A stretch of 64,000 nucleotides of DNA from Acarospora socialis (taxonomy: Eukaryota > Ascomycota > Lecanoromycetes > Acarosporales > Acarosporaceae): the NCBI GenBank assembly GCA_025617375.2, contig JAMYGW020000004.1, positions 682,001 to 746,000 of the forward strand, written 5' to 3'. The translations under genes were made by a program, and so were the position numbers. This document shows, piece after piece, positions 47,716 to 58,089 of the stretch. Position 1 is the stretch's first letter, and every line of letters starts with the position of its first letter. The notes under the pieces are model-generated. The model did no database searches, was not told the DNA's origin, and worked only from the letters and a program-made list of their open reading frames with translations.

Positions 47716-48478
47716 CTACGAAGGCGGCAACGTCTCAAAGGTCTTCGCAACCTCCGGCTCCCAGCTCATTCGAACCTTACCAAAAATCTCGGCGCTTGGT
47801 TTGAACTCTTTCCCCCCGTCCAGCAGCACGGTGCGGACGACGACCTTGTCGCCCATCACCATCTGGTGGTGGTAGACGTGCGTCGTGCAGTTAGGGCAGT
47901 AGTAGCAGTTGACCGCGTTGCCTGTTCCATAGCCACGACTTCGTCAGTCGTTGTATTCAGAGGGGGGAGATAGAGAGGGAAAATAGGGAATGGAAGGGTA
48001 GGCCATAAAAGGGCGGAGGGGAGGAGATGGAGACGGGAGATGGGAAAGGCAGAGGACAGGAGAATGAACGTACCGGAGTCACCGTGGTAGGTATATTTAT
48101 TGGTATTTCCTTTCGTGATCCTGATGTCGTCCGAAGGTATTATTTGATTGAGAGAGTAGGCGCCGCCGCCGAGCTGTTTGCAGGTGTCGCAGTGGCTGCA
48201 AGCGTCATCCTGTCAGCGAGTGATCTTGTTCAAACATCTTTTCTCTGATTTGTTCTTCTTTGATAGTTGCCCACAGCCCTTTCCTAGGGTACTTGATATG
48301 CGCTGGTGTCCACCGCGACATCAAGCCAGCCAACATCTTCCTGAAAGCCCGCTCTTCTGAAACGATTCAATAAGAAAGGAAAGGGGGAAGAGAAATACCA
48401 AAGGATATGAGAAGCGTCCGATAGTTTTGCAGTCCACTCCGTTTGCCCGCAATGGCAGCGTCCGTTATAGGTTGTCAT
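47716..48478 (-). CDS. GFA/CENP-V fold protein (glutathione-dependent formaldehyde-activating family)
   Basis: 135 residues in exons 48478-48399, 48195-48074 and 47921-47716. Zinc-binding Mss4-like fold (PF04828): GRCHCGQTEW, then CHCDTCKQLGGGAYSL (joined by the first splice) and NCYYCPNCTTHVYHHQ give the usual paired Cys motifs. The protein ends FGKVRMSWEPEVAKTFETLPPS as family members do. The two introns (203 and 152 bp) are much longer than others in the window but have sound GT-AG ends and preserve frame. The family name is historical; most members have no proven formaldehyde role. Confidence 0.82.
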
Positions 48479-50053
48479 CTTGAGTTGAATGGAGGAATCG
48501 GTTTGGATTTTCTGTGTCTGTTGTAGAACAACGAAAAAGAATTGCACTTAGAAGGAAGAGCAGGAGTCCGAATATGTATGGATGGTTGATGGAATGATTT
48601 CAAATATCCAAATTACCCCTCCACCGAGCTCTCGGACCAAGATGGCGGGGCAGAATACAGATCACCCATGAAAATCGACACTAACATCGCTGGGTGTTGC
48701 CATGGTCCTTCACCCGGGAAAACGAGTCAGTATTAGGACTTCCGGAAGCAGTGTAGGGTTCATGGCACCGAATAACGTTCGGCCGAGTGAGAGTAGTCAA
48801 GGCTGGGATTGTCGGATCCTGGAGCGCTTCCAAATACTGTTACGTGAGGCCGGATGACTGCGGTCTTCCCGCTGCGCTGCAGATGGATAATGGACCCGCT
48901 ACCCAAGGTACGAGTACAGCGCATTGCATCGAAACACTCTGTGATCCAGGGACCGTTGCAAAGCTCGGCGTCCTGGGGTCCTTGATGGAGTCAGAGAGAG
49001 GAGCCCATTGGTCGACCTACAACCTGAACTGTAGAAGAGTATGGGTAGTCTCCAAGTAGCGCATCGGCTGCTGACGGTCATAATCCGTCAAAAGATTCCA
49101 AATACGTTGGGCTTCTGATGGTAAGGTAGTGTATGAGTCGAGTATCATTAATCTGTGTGTGTCAAGGGTCCAACCGGAGGCCTGGAGGTTGTTGAAGTGT
49201 GCAGTGATGCTGCTTCTTGGGCGCGTGTCATCTTTATCAGATTGATATGATATATTTCTAGGTCATCATCAACATACCAATTGTATTTGATTCTTTAGAA
49301 AGCTGACTGTGTTACACGGAGGTCTCCATAAAAAAGTGTTAAGATTGAAAAAAAGTCCATATGACAAGCGAGGCATACCCTCGACCCGGGGAGTACTTCA
49401 TCTATATAGTCTTCGTAATAAGCCACAACGGCATTTCGTTATTCACGACCTGGAACCATAGAAACTGAGTCATAATGGAGTCTGGCTTCCTACAGAACTT
49501 GAATCGTACTATCATAAAGATGCAAGTGTCCATGTGGAGCTCTTCCCGACCTTCTCTACCAGCAGGGTTGTAAGTAAATCCAAGTGTTTTGTACCTATAC
49601 AACTCTAACGACATTGTATCCTAAGACTACTAAGAACCCATCTGCTAAGTCCATATGTGGTACGCTACGTGTCTGGCTAGCTTTGATACGTCTTGTTGGC
49701 TGGCTGTTGGTCGACATCATGGCAAACATTTCGATTGATGATCCACCATGGGCGTGCTCGAGAAGACTGTTCTCCTGTGGTGCCACCTGATTGGTACAAT
49801 CCTGACTGGGGACATTGAGAGTCTAGAAACGTGAACGCTAAGAAATGATGGAAGGCTGAATGAACTGGTGCTTGCCGATAAGCTCGCTGTCCGTCGTGAG
49901 TCCGTCAAGACAACAGCCACCGCAAGATCGCTGAAGGGAAAGGATGGAAACGAATTGAAGTCTGCAACTCGGACCAAGATCCAGGATCCAAGGACCATGA
50001 TAGAAGGATATGCTACCCGACACCCAAGCAAACGCCAGTTTCACCTCTCGGCT
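48479..50053. other. 1.6 kb intergenic, no supported gene
   Basis: Promoter of the GFA gene and 3' flank of the methyltransferase gene. Only frames of 60-100 codons without features. Confidence 0.45.
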
Positions 50054-51551
50054 CTATAGTGGCTTCCGCGCATATACGACGGTACTAAATCGTCAACGGG
50101 GTACATCTATGAAGGATTGAAGCGGTCAACGTACATTGGCTGGTAGACATGGAACCTGCGATCTCGGACAACCTTCTTCATCTCAACTATCCACGTTTGT
50201 ACTTGCTCATACGACCACTGGAAACCCTTTGTTAGATGGAGTTCCCTCGTAAAGGTCGATTGAGAGCTTACGCCCATCACTCTCGTCAAAAGTGCTAATG
50301 ACCAGCCCTCCAATCCCTCCTCCCAGTGGTATTGGTTCCACTTCCCAATCTCTTTCAACTTGGGGTCACTGCTCCACGGTCCAACTGGCCAATTGAACTT
50401 CTTCTCAGTAACCTCTACAAAGCCGGCCTCAGCGATCCACCTCGCCATCTTGTCCACAATCTGCAAAGGCTTCCCAAATCTCTCGCTAGAGTCGACCGCA
50501 AGCGTTGCAATTTCGGACCACATGTCGCCGTGCACGATTGATCCGTCGTCGGATTTGGGAACAACCGACATTTCGGCTTGCTCTATATAACCGCCCGGTT
50601 GCAGATGCCTAGATTAGACTGAGTATACATTCCCCGGCGAAGGAGGCGCACTCGTACTTGAAGCACTCCTGGTAGAAAGCTGGCCAGTCGGCTACACTAC
50701 CGTACATGGCGCGGACATGAATGAAATCAAAACTGTTTTCGTCATACGTCCACCTGCTACAACAGTCATCGATTTCGAATTTGAGATTCTGCGGTGCCCA
50801 ACCAGGTTGTATGGGTGAAAGGTCGGTCCCTGACATGGTAAGTCCGTGCAACTGCCTCGGTCAGAATACCCCAAAACTAGGACACACCTATGACAGTAGC
50901 ATTCTGATATTGATCGGCGAAGTCCCTATGTCACCGTCAGTGATACCGGGTCCTTATTCTTCGGCAGAACGGAGGTCTGCGAGACCCAGCAGAACCTTCT
51001 TACTGTGCCCATATTCCGGTGCCTGTTCCGACATCAAGAACATTCAATGGGTTCTCGATAGGAGCCAGGAACAGCTTGTCGTTAAAGGTCAAAAGGAACA
51101 GGTGGTGACTATGGCTTAAGTTAGCAAACAGCGCAGTCCAACAACAGAAGTAACAGAGGTCCAGCGCACGTTATGCTTTGGTGATTATTCTGTTTCTCGT
51201 CGTTAGGCGCCCAGTAGTGTCCTTCGCCTACTGCAGTCAGGATTGTCTGTTTCAACGGATAGGATTAGGATTCTTGCCGACGTACGATAGGCATGATATC
51301 TCCTTCCGTTCTCATATCGGTATTGGGTTATGGTGGAGGCCAGCGTCCGCCCTCTCTGGCTGCGTCAGCTGAAGCAGGATATGAGAAAGGCGGTCTGGCA
51401 GCTCACGATTCTGTCAGCGAAAACGCATCATCTTCGTCGGCGTATAGTTCGTCCTACTACTTTATCAGTGGCCTTGGAATGTACGAAAATGGAACAGACT
51501 CACGATTGGGATTTGATTCGTCGCATTGGCCATTTTGGACTGTTTTGGCAT
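50054..51551 (-). CDS. SAM-dependent methyltransferase, LaeA/UMTA-like
   Basis: 333 residues in ten exons: 51551-51504, 51453-51407, 51359-51286, 51227-51170, 51108-51004, 50925-50888, 50829-50658, 50608-50272, 50226-50135, 50084-50054. All nine introns are 45-78 bp, GT-AG and frame-consistent. The joined protein reads like the fungal UMTA/LaeA-type family: YRYENGRRYHAYREGHYWAP, HHLFLLTF, motif I NVLDVGTGTGIWAQDFAD, ATVIGTDLSPIQPGWAPQNL, EIDDC, FDFIHVRAMYGSVADWP, HLQPGGYIEQAE, ending VVYARKPL. Such Rossmann methyltransferases are often linked to secondary metabolism, or regulate it in LaeA's case; substrate here is unknown. Many single-frame stops are all intronic, so the gene looks intact. 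Confidence 0.85.
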
Positions 51552-51566
51552 GTCTCCAGAACCTTG

Positions 51567-51590
51567 CAGCAGCAGCAGCAGCAGCAGCAG
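51567..51590. repeat. (CAG)8 trinucleotide repeat in the methyltransferase leader
   Basis: Eight perfect CAG units, 16 bp upstream of the methyltransferase start codon (CTG on its coding strand). The frame is open into the ATG, so an upstream start would give a Leu run. Confidence 0.9.
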
Positions 51591-52852
51591 GTCCAACGTC
51601 CAAGAACAGTTGCAGACTCTCAATCAAAACCACAGAAGAATGCGCCGAATGACGCTATAACCTGATTGTGGTTTCATTTGGATGCGCACCTGTTGAGATG
51701 GGATAGCTGATAGAAGCAAGTAACTGAGCAAGTGAGTGAGTAACTGAGGGTAGCCATGTACTAATAATGTCGAGGTGAGGGTCCACACGCATGAGCTGCT
51801 GACACCGGCGTGCCAGACTACTGTAAAGTTATTTTCTTGCTAGCTCACGATCTTCTCTAGAAAGGTCTTTGCACCCGACACCTGAAGCACGCTTCATCCT
51901 CTCGAAAGACGGTAAGAATTGCATATAGTGGGGTTATCCGATCGGTCTCTTACCGTTGATACCTACCTAGGAGGTAGCTTACCTTACCTTACCTGCCCCT
52001 ACCTTGCTCCGCTCAAACGACTGGCTTCGAGTGCTGCTTCACCCTTGGCATTGTTGCGCACAATGACGTTGTGGGCACTTCCCGCGGCGACGCTAAAGAA
52101 AAGAGAACAGGGGACGTCTCCCTTTCGCTAAAGAAAACCCAGCAATCCGCGACGAGAGACCCAACAGCCTGGTTGGAGGGTGTCTACCTTGTACAAAGTA
52201 CTGTAAACCGGTATCCTGGACCCAAGCCCGTGGAAACAGCTTCTGAAGAACCACCATCGCGGGATAGGTGTACCAACGTTTACCGATTTACCGCACCACA
52301 ATGCCCATTTTGTCCCTCGATCTGGTGGGCCCAGCTCTACTGCCATGTTCCCAGCACTTCTCGATCGTCTACATAGATCATGCGCCGTGGAGCAGCTGTG
52401 CTGCACCGTAGTTGACGTGGCATCTCCTCTTCATTCTACCGGATACTCCGTACCTTGATGAAGACGGCCTCTGAAGACACCAATCAGATCTTACATTAGC
52501 TTAGTGGCTCATAGTAGTCACACCCGCTCAATGTCGTACGACTCGGGAACGTGGAACAGGAACGCTTAACGGAAACGTGCTTATGCATTCAAACATCATA
52601 TTGCGCTCTAAGGTGACCATGCTCTTATGGACGATCTAATGAGTGATAGGTAGAGCTGGGATCACCCCTGCATTAAATGCACACCGGGCGTTGAAAAAGA
52701 AACATGCAGCCGAAACGCCGTGTTGGATGTCTATAGCCAAATGCAAACCAAGGCTGCAAAAGAGCTGCGATTATTCGACCGACACTTTCAAGATGTACCC
52801 AAGTGGATGTCCCCATACGCTAGCTTTGGAGCAGGCACCACTCGGCCAGCGT
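51591..52852. other. Intergenic, no supported gene
   Basis: Contains a short cttacc run (51979-51995) beside the near-palindrome ctacctaggaggtag. No gene or RNA seen. Confidence 0.45.
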
Positions 52853-53532
52853 TTATCCTTCAACGTCTTTGGGCGCAGCGGTCTTGGTTCGCCGCCAGAG
52901 ACAGACGCTGCAGATGGCAGAGAAAGCGAAGAGAATGCTGTGCTATGTTAGTTAACAGTTCGAACGTTGGCAGATTACGGTCATGGCTTACCAGAGTGCG
53001 ATACTCAGTCCCCAAATCGCCTTCATCTCAAAGCAGGTGGTTTTGGTCGCACCGATCCAGTTGTTGTAATTCAGCATTCCCCCAGCCTTGTCTAAACTGC
53101 TGCCAAGCGCGGCGGTGAAGGCGTAGGCGTTGCCGTTGGTTTCCCCAATGACTTGGCAGTCGAGGTACGAAAGTGGCTTGCCGACGGCAACAGCCACGAC
53201 AACAACGGCGATCAGAAGCATACCATCCATGCCGGTGTTGATGAGGAAAGGCAGAGCGCTGTCGAGGAAGAGAATGTAGGTGATTGCACAATAAAGTACG
53301 GCGATGCAGGTCTTATATCATACGTAAGTACTGAAGTGGGGAGGAGCTGCTGAAGTGAAAGACTTACAACACTGAGTGTACCGACAAGAACGTTTGGCGG
53401 AGAGGTATTGCTCGACACCATCTGTGCAATGAAGTTTGCCGTCATGCCGATGATAGCGAGGAGGGACACGGCTTGGAGCACGCGGACTATCCTAAAGGTC
53501 GACCCGAGAGCTCCATAGTTCGGTCCAGCCAT
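52853..53532 (-). CDS. Four-helix membrane protein, MARVEL-like
   Basis: 189 residues in exons 53532-53368, 53311-52992 and 52937-52853. Four hydrophobic segments: VLQAVSLLAIIGMTANFIAQM, NVLVGTLSVTCIAVLYCAITYI, MLLIAVVVVAVAVGKPLSYLDC and AIWGLSIALCILFAFSAICSVC. The second and fourth are completed by splicing. A Cys-containing loop (GATKTTCFEMKAIWG) precedes helix 4 and a short basic tail follows (LWRRTKTAAPKDVEG). Size and layout match the many fungal MARVEL-domain plasma-membrane/eisosome-type proteins. No enzyme function is expected; the partner is unknown. Confidence 0.75.
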
Positions 53533-54642
53533 TCTATCGATGGTGTGGATTATATGGATAGGAGAGGAGAGCCTAGATGGCGTTGGAAAGGTGGATGCTG
53601 AAGCTCAAAAGGTACCGCCGGAGGAACGAACAGAATATTCGCAATTAAGAGAATGAATAGATATAATGGAGACTTGGAAGGAGCGTCCTAAGGAAATAAA
53701 GGAAATAAAGGAAAAGCAAAGACTGCAAAGGAAAAAGACTTTGAGGAAATTCGTCTTGAGGTGATTGTTCGATGTAGGTGATGATGGGAGAAAGTAGAGA
53801 GGGTACCTTTACTTCCTTAAGTACTGGGGAAGCTCCCATGTGTATCCGAAGATCAACACATGCAACCCGCCATCCGACAAGCTGCACGCCTACCGGTCTC
53901 ATCTGAATTTCGAGATGCGCTGCATTGGCCAGTGATGGTGGAGAGTGGCCGTTGCGGCTCTTCCCGCCCGGCGGTTACAGGAATAGACGCAACACCGGGC
54001 CAGCCAGGATGAGATGGCGGTTAGTCTGGGCCAGTGTAATGCTGGAAGGGATGCCAAGTGAGCACAGCAGAAACATGATGCGTTCCGTAGACAGCTCGTG
54101 TTCTTATTTCGGATATGGAACGAAGCTTTGTACTCTTTAGGATTTCGGGTCGTTTCATCAGTATCCGCTACCGACCCGCAAAGGTACCGGCAGTGACCAT
54201 CACAGGGTAAATACTGGACGACGGTCCTCCGGTACGTGAGCCATAACCAAGAGCCTCTGAAGCTGCTAAATATATACCGTTCGTCATGCAGCTTTGGTCT
54301 CATGAAGTCATTGTGAGGCTCTCACGAATTGAACGAGAGGCAAAGATCCCTTTGTGCTCGACCGGGTAGTCTTCTGTGGCAACAAGCGACATTGCCATGG
54401 TCTCGCTGGAGTTAGACATGTACTGTCCCTCATGTAGCCTATAGTAGTTGAGTGTTGCAAGTAAATACCATGAAAGAGCGAGTCGAGGCGGAGAAGAAGC
54501 TTAACGTTAATGTTATCGCCGAGGGCGGGCTCAGTGCCGAAGCGTACCCTTGAATCAGCCCCTCAGCAGTATCACTCCAGAGTACCTATGCATCTCTCTC
54601 CCCTCAACACAGTGCTCTGAGTGCTGTAAGATACCTACCATC
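53533..54642. other. Divergent intergenic, no supported gene
   Basis: 1.1 kb between the membrane protein and amidase starts, with a short aggaaataaa tandem (about 53691-53709). No regulatory site can be named. Confidence 0.45.
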
Positions 54643-56549
54643 ATGCTACCTCCATTCGATTACTTCGAACACAAACAAGCCTGGTAATCTACAAGCTGCA
54701 CAAAGCCCGTGCCGAGGGCTAACATACACATCATAGTCAAAGGAAGCAAGCGGAGCGAGCAACACGCATTGTCAACCTCCCACCCGCTTATTACAGTCCT
54801 ATCTCGCAACAAGACCGGAGCATACTCGAGAAGCCAATTGAGGAGCTTGTTCAAGATGTCCACAAGGGAATCCTCCAACCGATTGATGTTCTTCGAACCT
54901 ATGGCAAGGTTGCCGTCAAGGCGCACGAGAAGACCAACTGTCTCACTGAGGTGATGATACCAGAAGCAGAGACTTGGGTGGAGCATGATATCAACCTTAA
55001 GGGTCCACTTGCTGGCATACCTGTATCTCTGAAGGACTCCATTGCCGTGGGCGGATTCGACGTGAGCGTGGGGTACTCCTGCAATACTGGCAAGCCATAT
55101 CCGAAGGATGGACCGGTCACGAGGTTGCTCAAAGATGCAGGCAAGTCGTGTCATGATTGATTACTCTACGTTTAATGTCTTGCGCTTACCATTACCAGGA
55201 GCGGTACCCTACGTCAAGACGAATCTTCCCGTAACACTTCTCTCATTCGAGTCAACGAATGATGTATGGGGACGCTGTACAAATCCTCACAACTCCAAAT
55301 ACTCCCCTGGTGGCTCAACTGGTGGCGAGAGCGCTTTACTCGCATTCGGCGGTGGTCGAATTGGTATTGGCTCGGACGTTGCTGGATCTGTGCGAGTGCC
55401 GGCGCATTTCAGCGGCATATACTCGCTTCGATGTTCGACAGGCAGATGGCCGAAGATGGGCATGAATACCAGCATGCCTGGACAGGAAGGCATACCTAGC
55501 GTGTTCAGTCCCATGGCACGAACGATGGGGGATCTGGCATACTTCACGCGAAGTATGATCTCGATGAAGCCTTGGAAGTACGATCATACGGTACACCCGA
55601 TCGGATGGAGGGGAAGTCAAGCAAAGAGTGCAAACGAGAAGACGAAATACCGAGTCGGGGTGTTACGAATTGATGGTATATAGTCAGCTCTTTATCCTGT
55701 CGGACATTATTAACCTGACTAGGTGTCGTTGACCCTACGCCTGCCTGCGCACGAGCACTCGAACAAGTCGCATCTACTCTGCGCTCAGAAGGGCACGAGG
55801 TGATGGATGTAAATCCACCATCACCCTACGAAGGCCTCGTCATCGCCTCGCAACTCCTTAACTCCGACGGCTGCAAGACATTCCGGTCATTCTTCCGTAC
55901 CGGAGAATGGAACGATCCCGGTGCCGCACAGATGACATTCTACATGAAGCTCCCTCGGCCCTTCAAATATGTCTATTACCTCTGGGTCAAGTACGTGCGA
56001 CGAGATGACATCTGGGCAGGATTACTAAGGAACTGGCACAAGAAAAGCGCTTACGAGCAATGGAAGTGGGTTGCCAAGAGGGAAGCATACAAGGCGAAAT
56101 GGCACGAGTGGTGGGAGCAGGAGGCACAGATCGACTTTATGCTGACACCGCCAAATGCAACGCCCGCAGTACCACACGGAGGGATGAAAGATGCCGTGAG
56201 TAGCTGTGGATATACCTTTCTCTTCAACCTTGTAAGTCTACGTAATTTCTTATATCCCAACACCTGGTAATAACAAAACCAGCTTGACTACACCTGCGGC
56301 ATCATACCCGTCACCCACGTCGACCGAGCCAAAGACCAACTACCGCCCACGTTCCGCTTCAAGGACTTGAACGGCGTCGCGAAGGGAGCATACAAGTACT
56401 ATGACGCGGACAAGATGCACGGCCTCCCAGTCGGCGTCCAAGTCGTCGGCCAACGCCTCGAGGAAGAAAAGGTGCTCGCCATCATGCAGCGCATTGAAGA
56501 CGCGCTCGACAAGCATGGCGGCAAGTACGAGCCCTTGGCAATCGACTAG
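54643..56549 (+). CDS. Amidase signature enzyme (acetamidase AmdS-like)
   Basis: 565 residues in exons 54643-54683, 54737-55140, 55199-55675, 55723-56231 and 56283-56549. Amidase-signature fold with a Ser-cisSer-Lys triad: Lys in GIPVSLKDSIAVGG (~113) and the Ser pair in SPGGSTGGESALLAFGGG followed by RIGIGSDVAGSVRVPA (~185-210). The start MLPPFDYFEHKQACQRKQAE is made by a 41 bp first exon and resembles fungal amidase N-termini. It hydrolyses small or aliphatic amides to acid and ammonia; the exact substrate is unknown. Intron 2 has a GC donor (gcaagt) instead of GT, a known minor class, and is needed to keep LLKDAG-AVPYVKTNLP in frame. Confidence 0.85.
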
Positions 56550-56643
56550 AAGTCGCTTTCAAGAAGCTCTACCAAATGCTGGTACCTTTGGTTTCCTAAG
56601 ATTCGTCATCATCCTCCAACCATCCCTCCTCATCTCTCACAAC

Positions 56644-57054
56644 CTACGACTGCTGTATCAATAACGTCCTCAACCGCAACGCCACGTCGTCGCGATCCCC
56701 AACCAACGCCACCCTTACCGTCCGCAACTCCTCTCTCTCCGCCGTCAACACCCGCAGTCGCTCCTCCAGCTTCGCCCTCCTCTCCCCGTCGTATTCGTGC
56801 ACCACCGTCGGCAACTGCATCTCGAGTCCCGATATCTGGGTCTGGTCTCTCAAGATCCACACATCCAGTTCGTCGATGGCGTGTTTAAAGCCCTCAAGGG
56901 CGGAGTGGAGGTATTCGCTGCTGTTCCGGTCGACGGAGGGAGGGATGTTGGTCTCGATTTGCGTGCGGATTTCGGTCAAGACGTCAGGTGCGGTGGTTGG
57001 TCGGTGGGTTGATGGAGCAGGTGGAGGTGGAGGTGGAGGTTGTGGGGAACTCAT
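56644..57054 (-). CDS. Small coiled-coil protein, unknown function
   Basis: 136 residues without intron. Start chosen at MSSPQPPPPPPPAPSTHRP because the longer frame upstream would read through the probable leader. After the Pro-rich head comes a helical, heptad-like region (LTEIRTQIETNI; LHSALEGFKHAIDEL; ERRAKLEERLRVLTAEREEL; RLRTLLIQQS). No domain recognised. It converges with the amidase gene 94 bp away. The regular amphipathic pattern and Glu/Arg balance argue for a real protein; perhaps a small structural or tethering subunit, but I have no family match. Confidence 0.5.
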   Translation of the reverse strand: MSSPQPPPPPPPAPSTHRPTTAPDVLTEIRTQIETNIPPSVDRNSSEYLHSALEGFKHAIDELDVWILRDQTQISGLEMQLPTVVHEYDGERRAKLEERLRVLTAEREELRTVRVALVGDRDDVALRLRTLLIQQS

Positions 57055-58089
57055 GGTTTGGGGGTTGGGGAGCTTATTTGTGTTGGTTTCTCGGTATTGG
57101 GGGTAGGGGTTGAGTTGGGTTTTGGAGGTCGTTGGTGCAGGAGCCTGGACGGGAGAGATGTATATAGTCCATCCACAACCAACCCAAACCATACGGGATC
57201 ACCGACCGAGTCTGCACGAACCATCTGGCGCATCATTCTCGTGCGCGCAAGTTTCGCGGTCGTTCGTGTCCTGGTTTTCGTGACTCCAACTCCTTTCATG
57301 GCTTGTATCAAGCCATCGACGCTATCACGTATAACCCATAGCGCAGAGAAACCGCGGGAACCGACACGAACAAACAACGACATTTCTCACCCTCGTTCAA
57401 CGCCAGCCGCATAGAAAGGAGAAACAAGGGACCGTAGAAGTAGCCGGAAGAACAGTCGCGAGTGAACGAAAAAGGACATCGGCGGATCCATGTCGTAATA
57501 TGCTGAACCTGCGTAGGAGGGTCGACAATGACCCACATCTTCCCTGTCCTCTACGTCCGTCAATATCCCTCCACCTACAAGACAAGAACAACTCTCAACT
57601 CGACACTCTCGTGCACGCTCCATTCTGCGCTTCTGTGGAGTTTACCAGGAGCGGTAGGTGAAGGGTTCGATAGAGAGATACCTAAGGAGAAGAACGACGT
57701 GGGGTAAAAGCACTGAAACATTGCCTCTTTCTGTCTATCCACTAACCTCCAAGACACAGAACGAATTTCACACATACAGTCACGAGGATCCATTCGATCA
57801 CGGTACAGTGGCTTTTCCGCGTCCGGCAGGAGCGGAGAGCTAGCTACCTCAGTCATAGAACCGCACATACAACAGACAACAACCTGCTGCACCGCACCTC
57901 GTCCAAAAGTAGCCCGAGTGTATACCTCCATTCCTTTATCCCTTGACGTAACGAGATCCCAACCGCTCATCCACGATCCATCCCGCAACCGCGACGCCAA
58001 ACACCGCTCCCAAAACTAACACCCCACCGCATTCCTCGACCTGACCTCCCATTCCAGCGTCCCATATCTCCTGTCCCATGCTACATCGG
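57055..58089. other. Intergenic, no supported gene
   Basis: 1.0 kb between the coiled-coil gene's start and the 3' end of the FYVE-RING gene. Frames here overlap on both strands with no features. Confidence 0.45.

Noticed and set aside
49402-49614. 70-codon minus-strand frame (LGFTYNPAGREGREE..)
   Set aside because: Looks mildly protein-like but is isolated, short, and matches no family I know; not enough to call a gene.
51100-51560. Methyltransferase N-terminus looking like a pseudogene with many stops
   Set aside because: Five short GT-AG introns remove every stop and give a continuous family-like protein.
57040-57414. 124-codon plus-strand frame and its antisense partner
   Set aside because: Overlaps the start of the coiled-coil gene on the other strand and has no recognisable feature.
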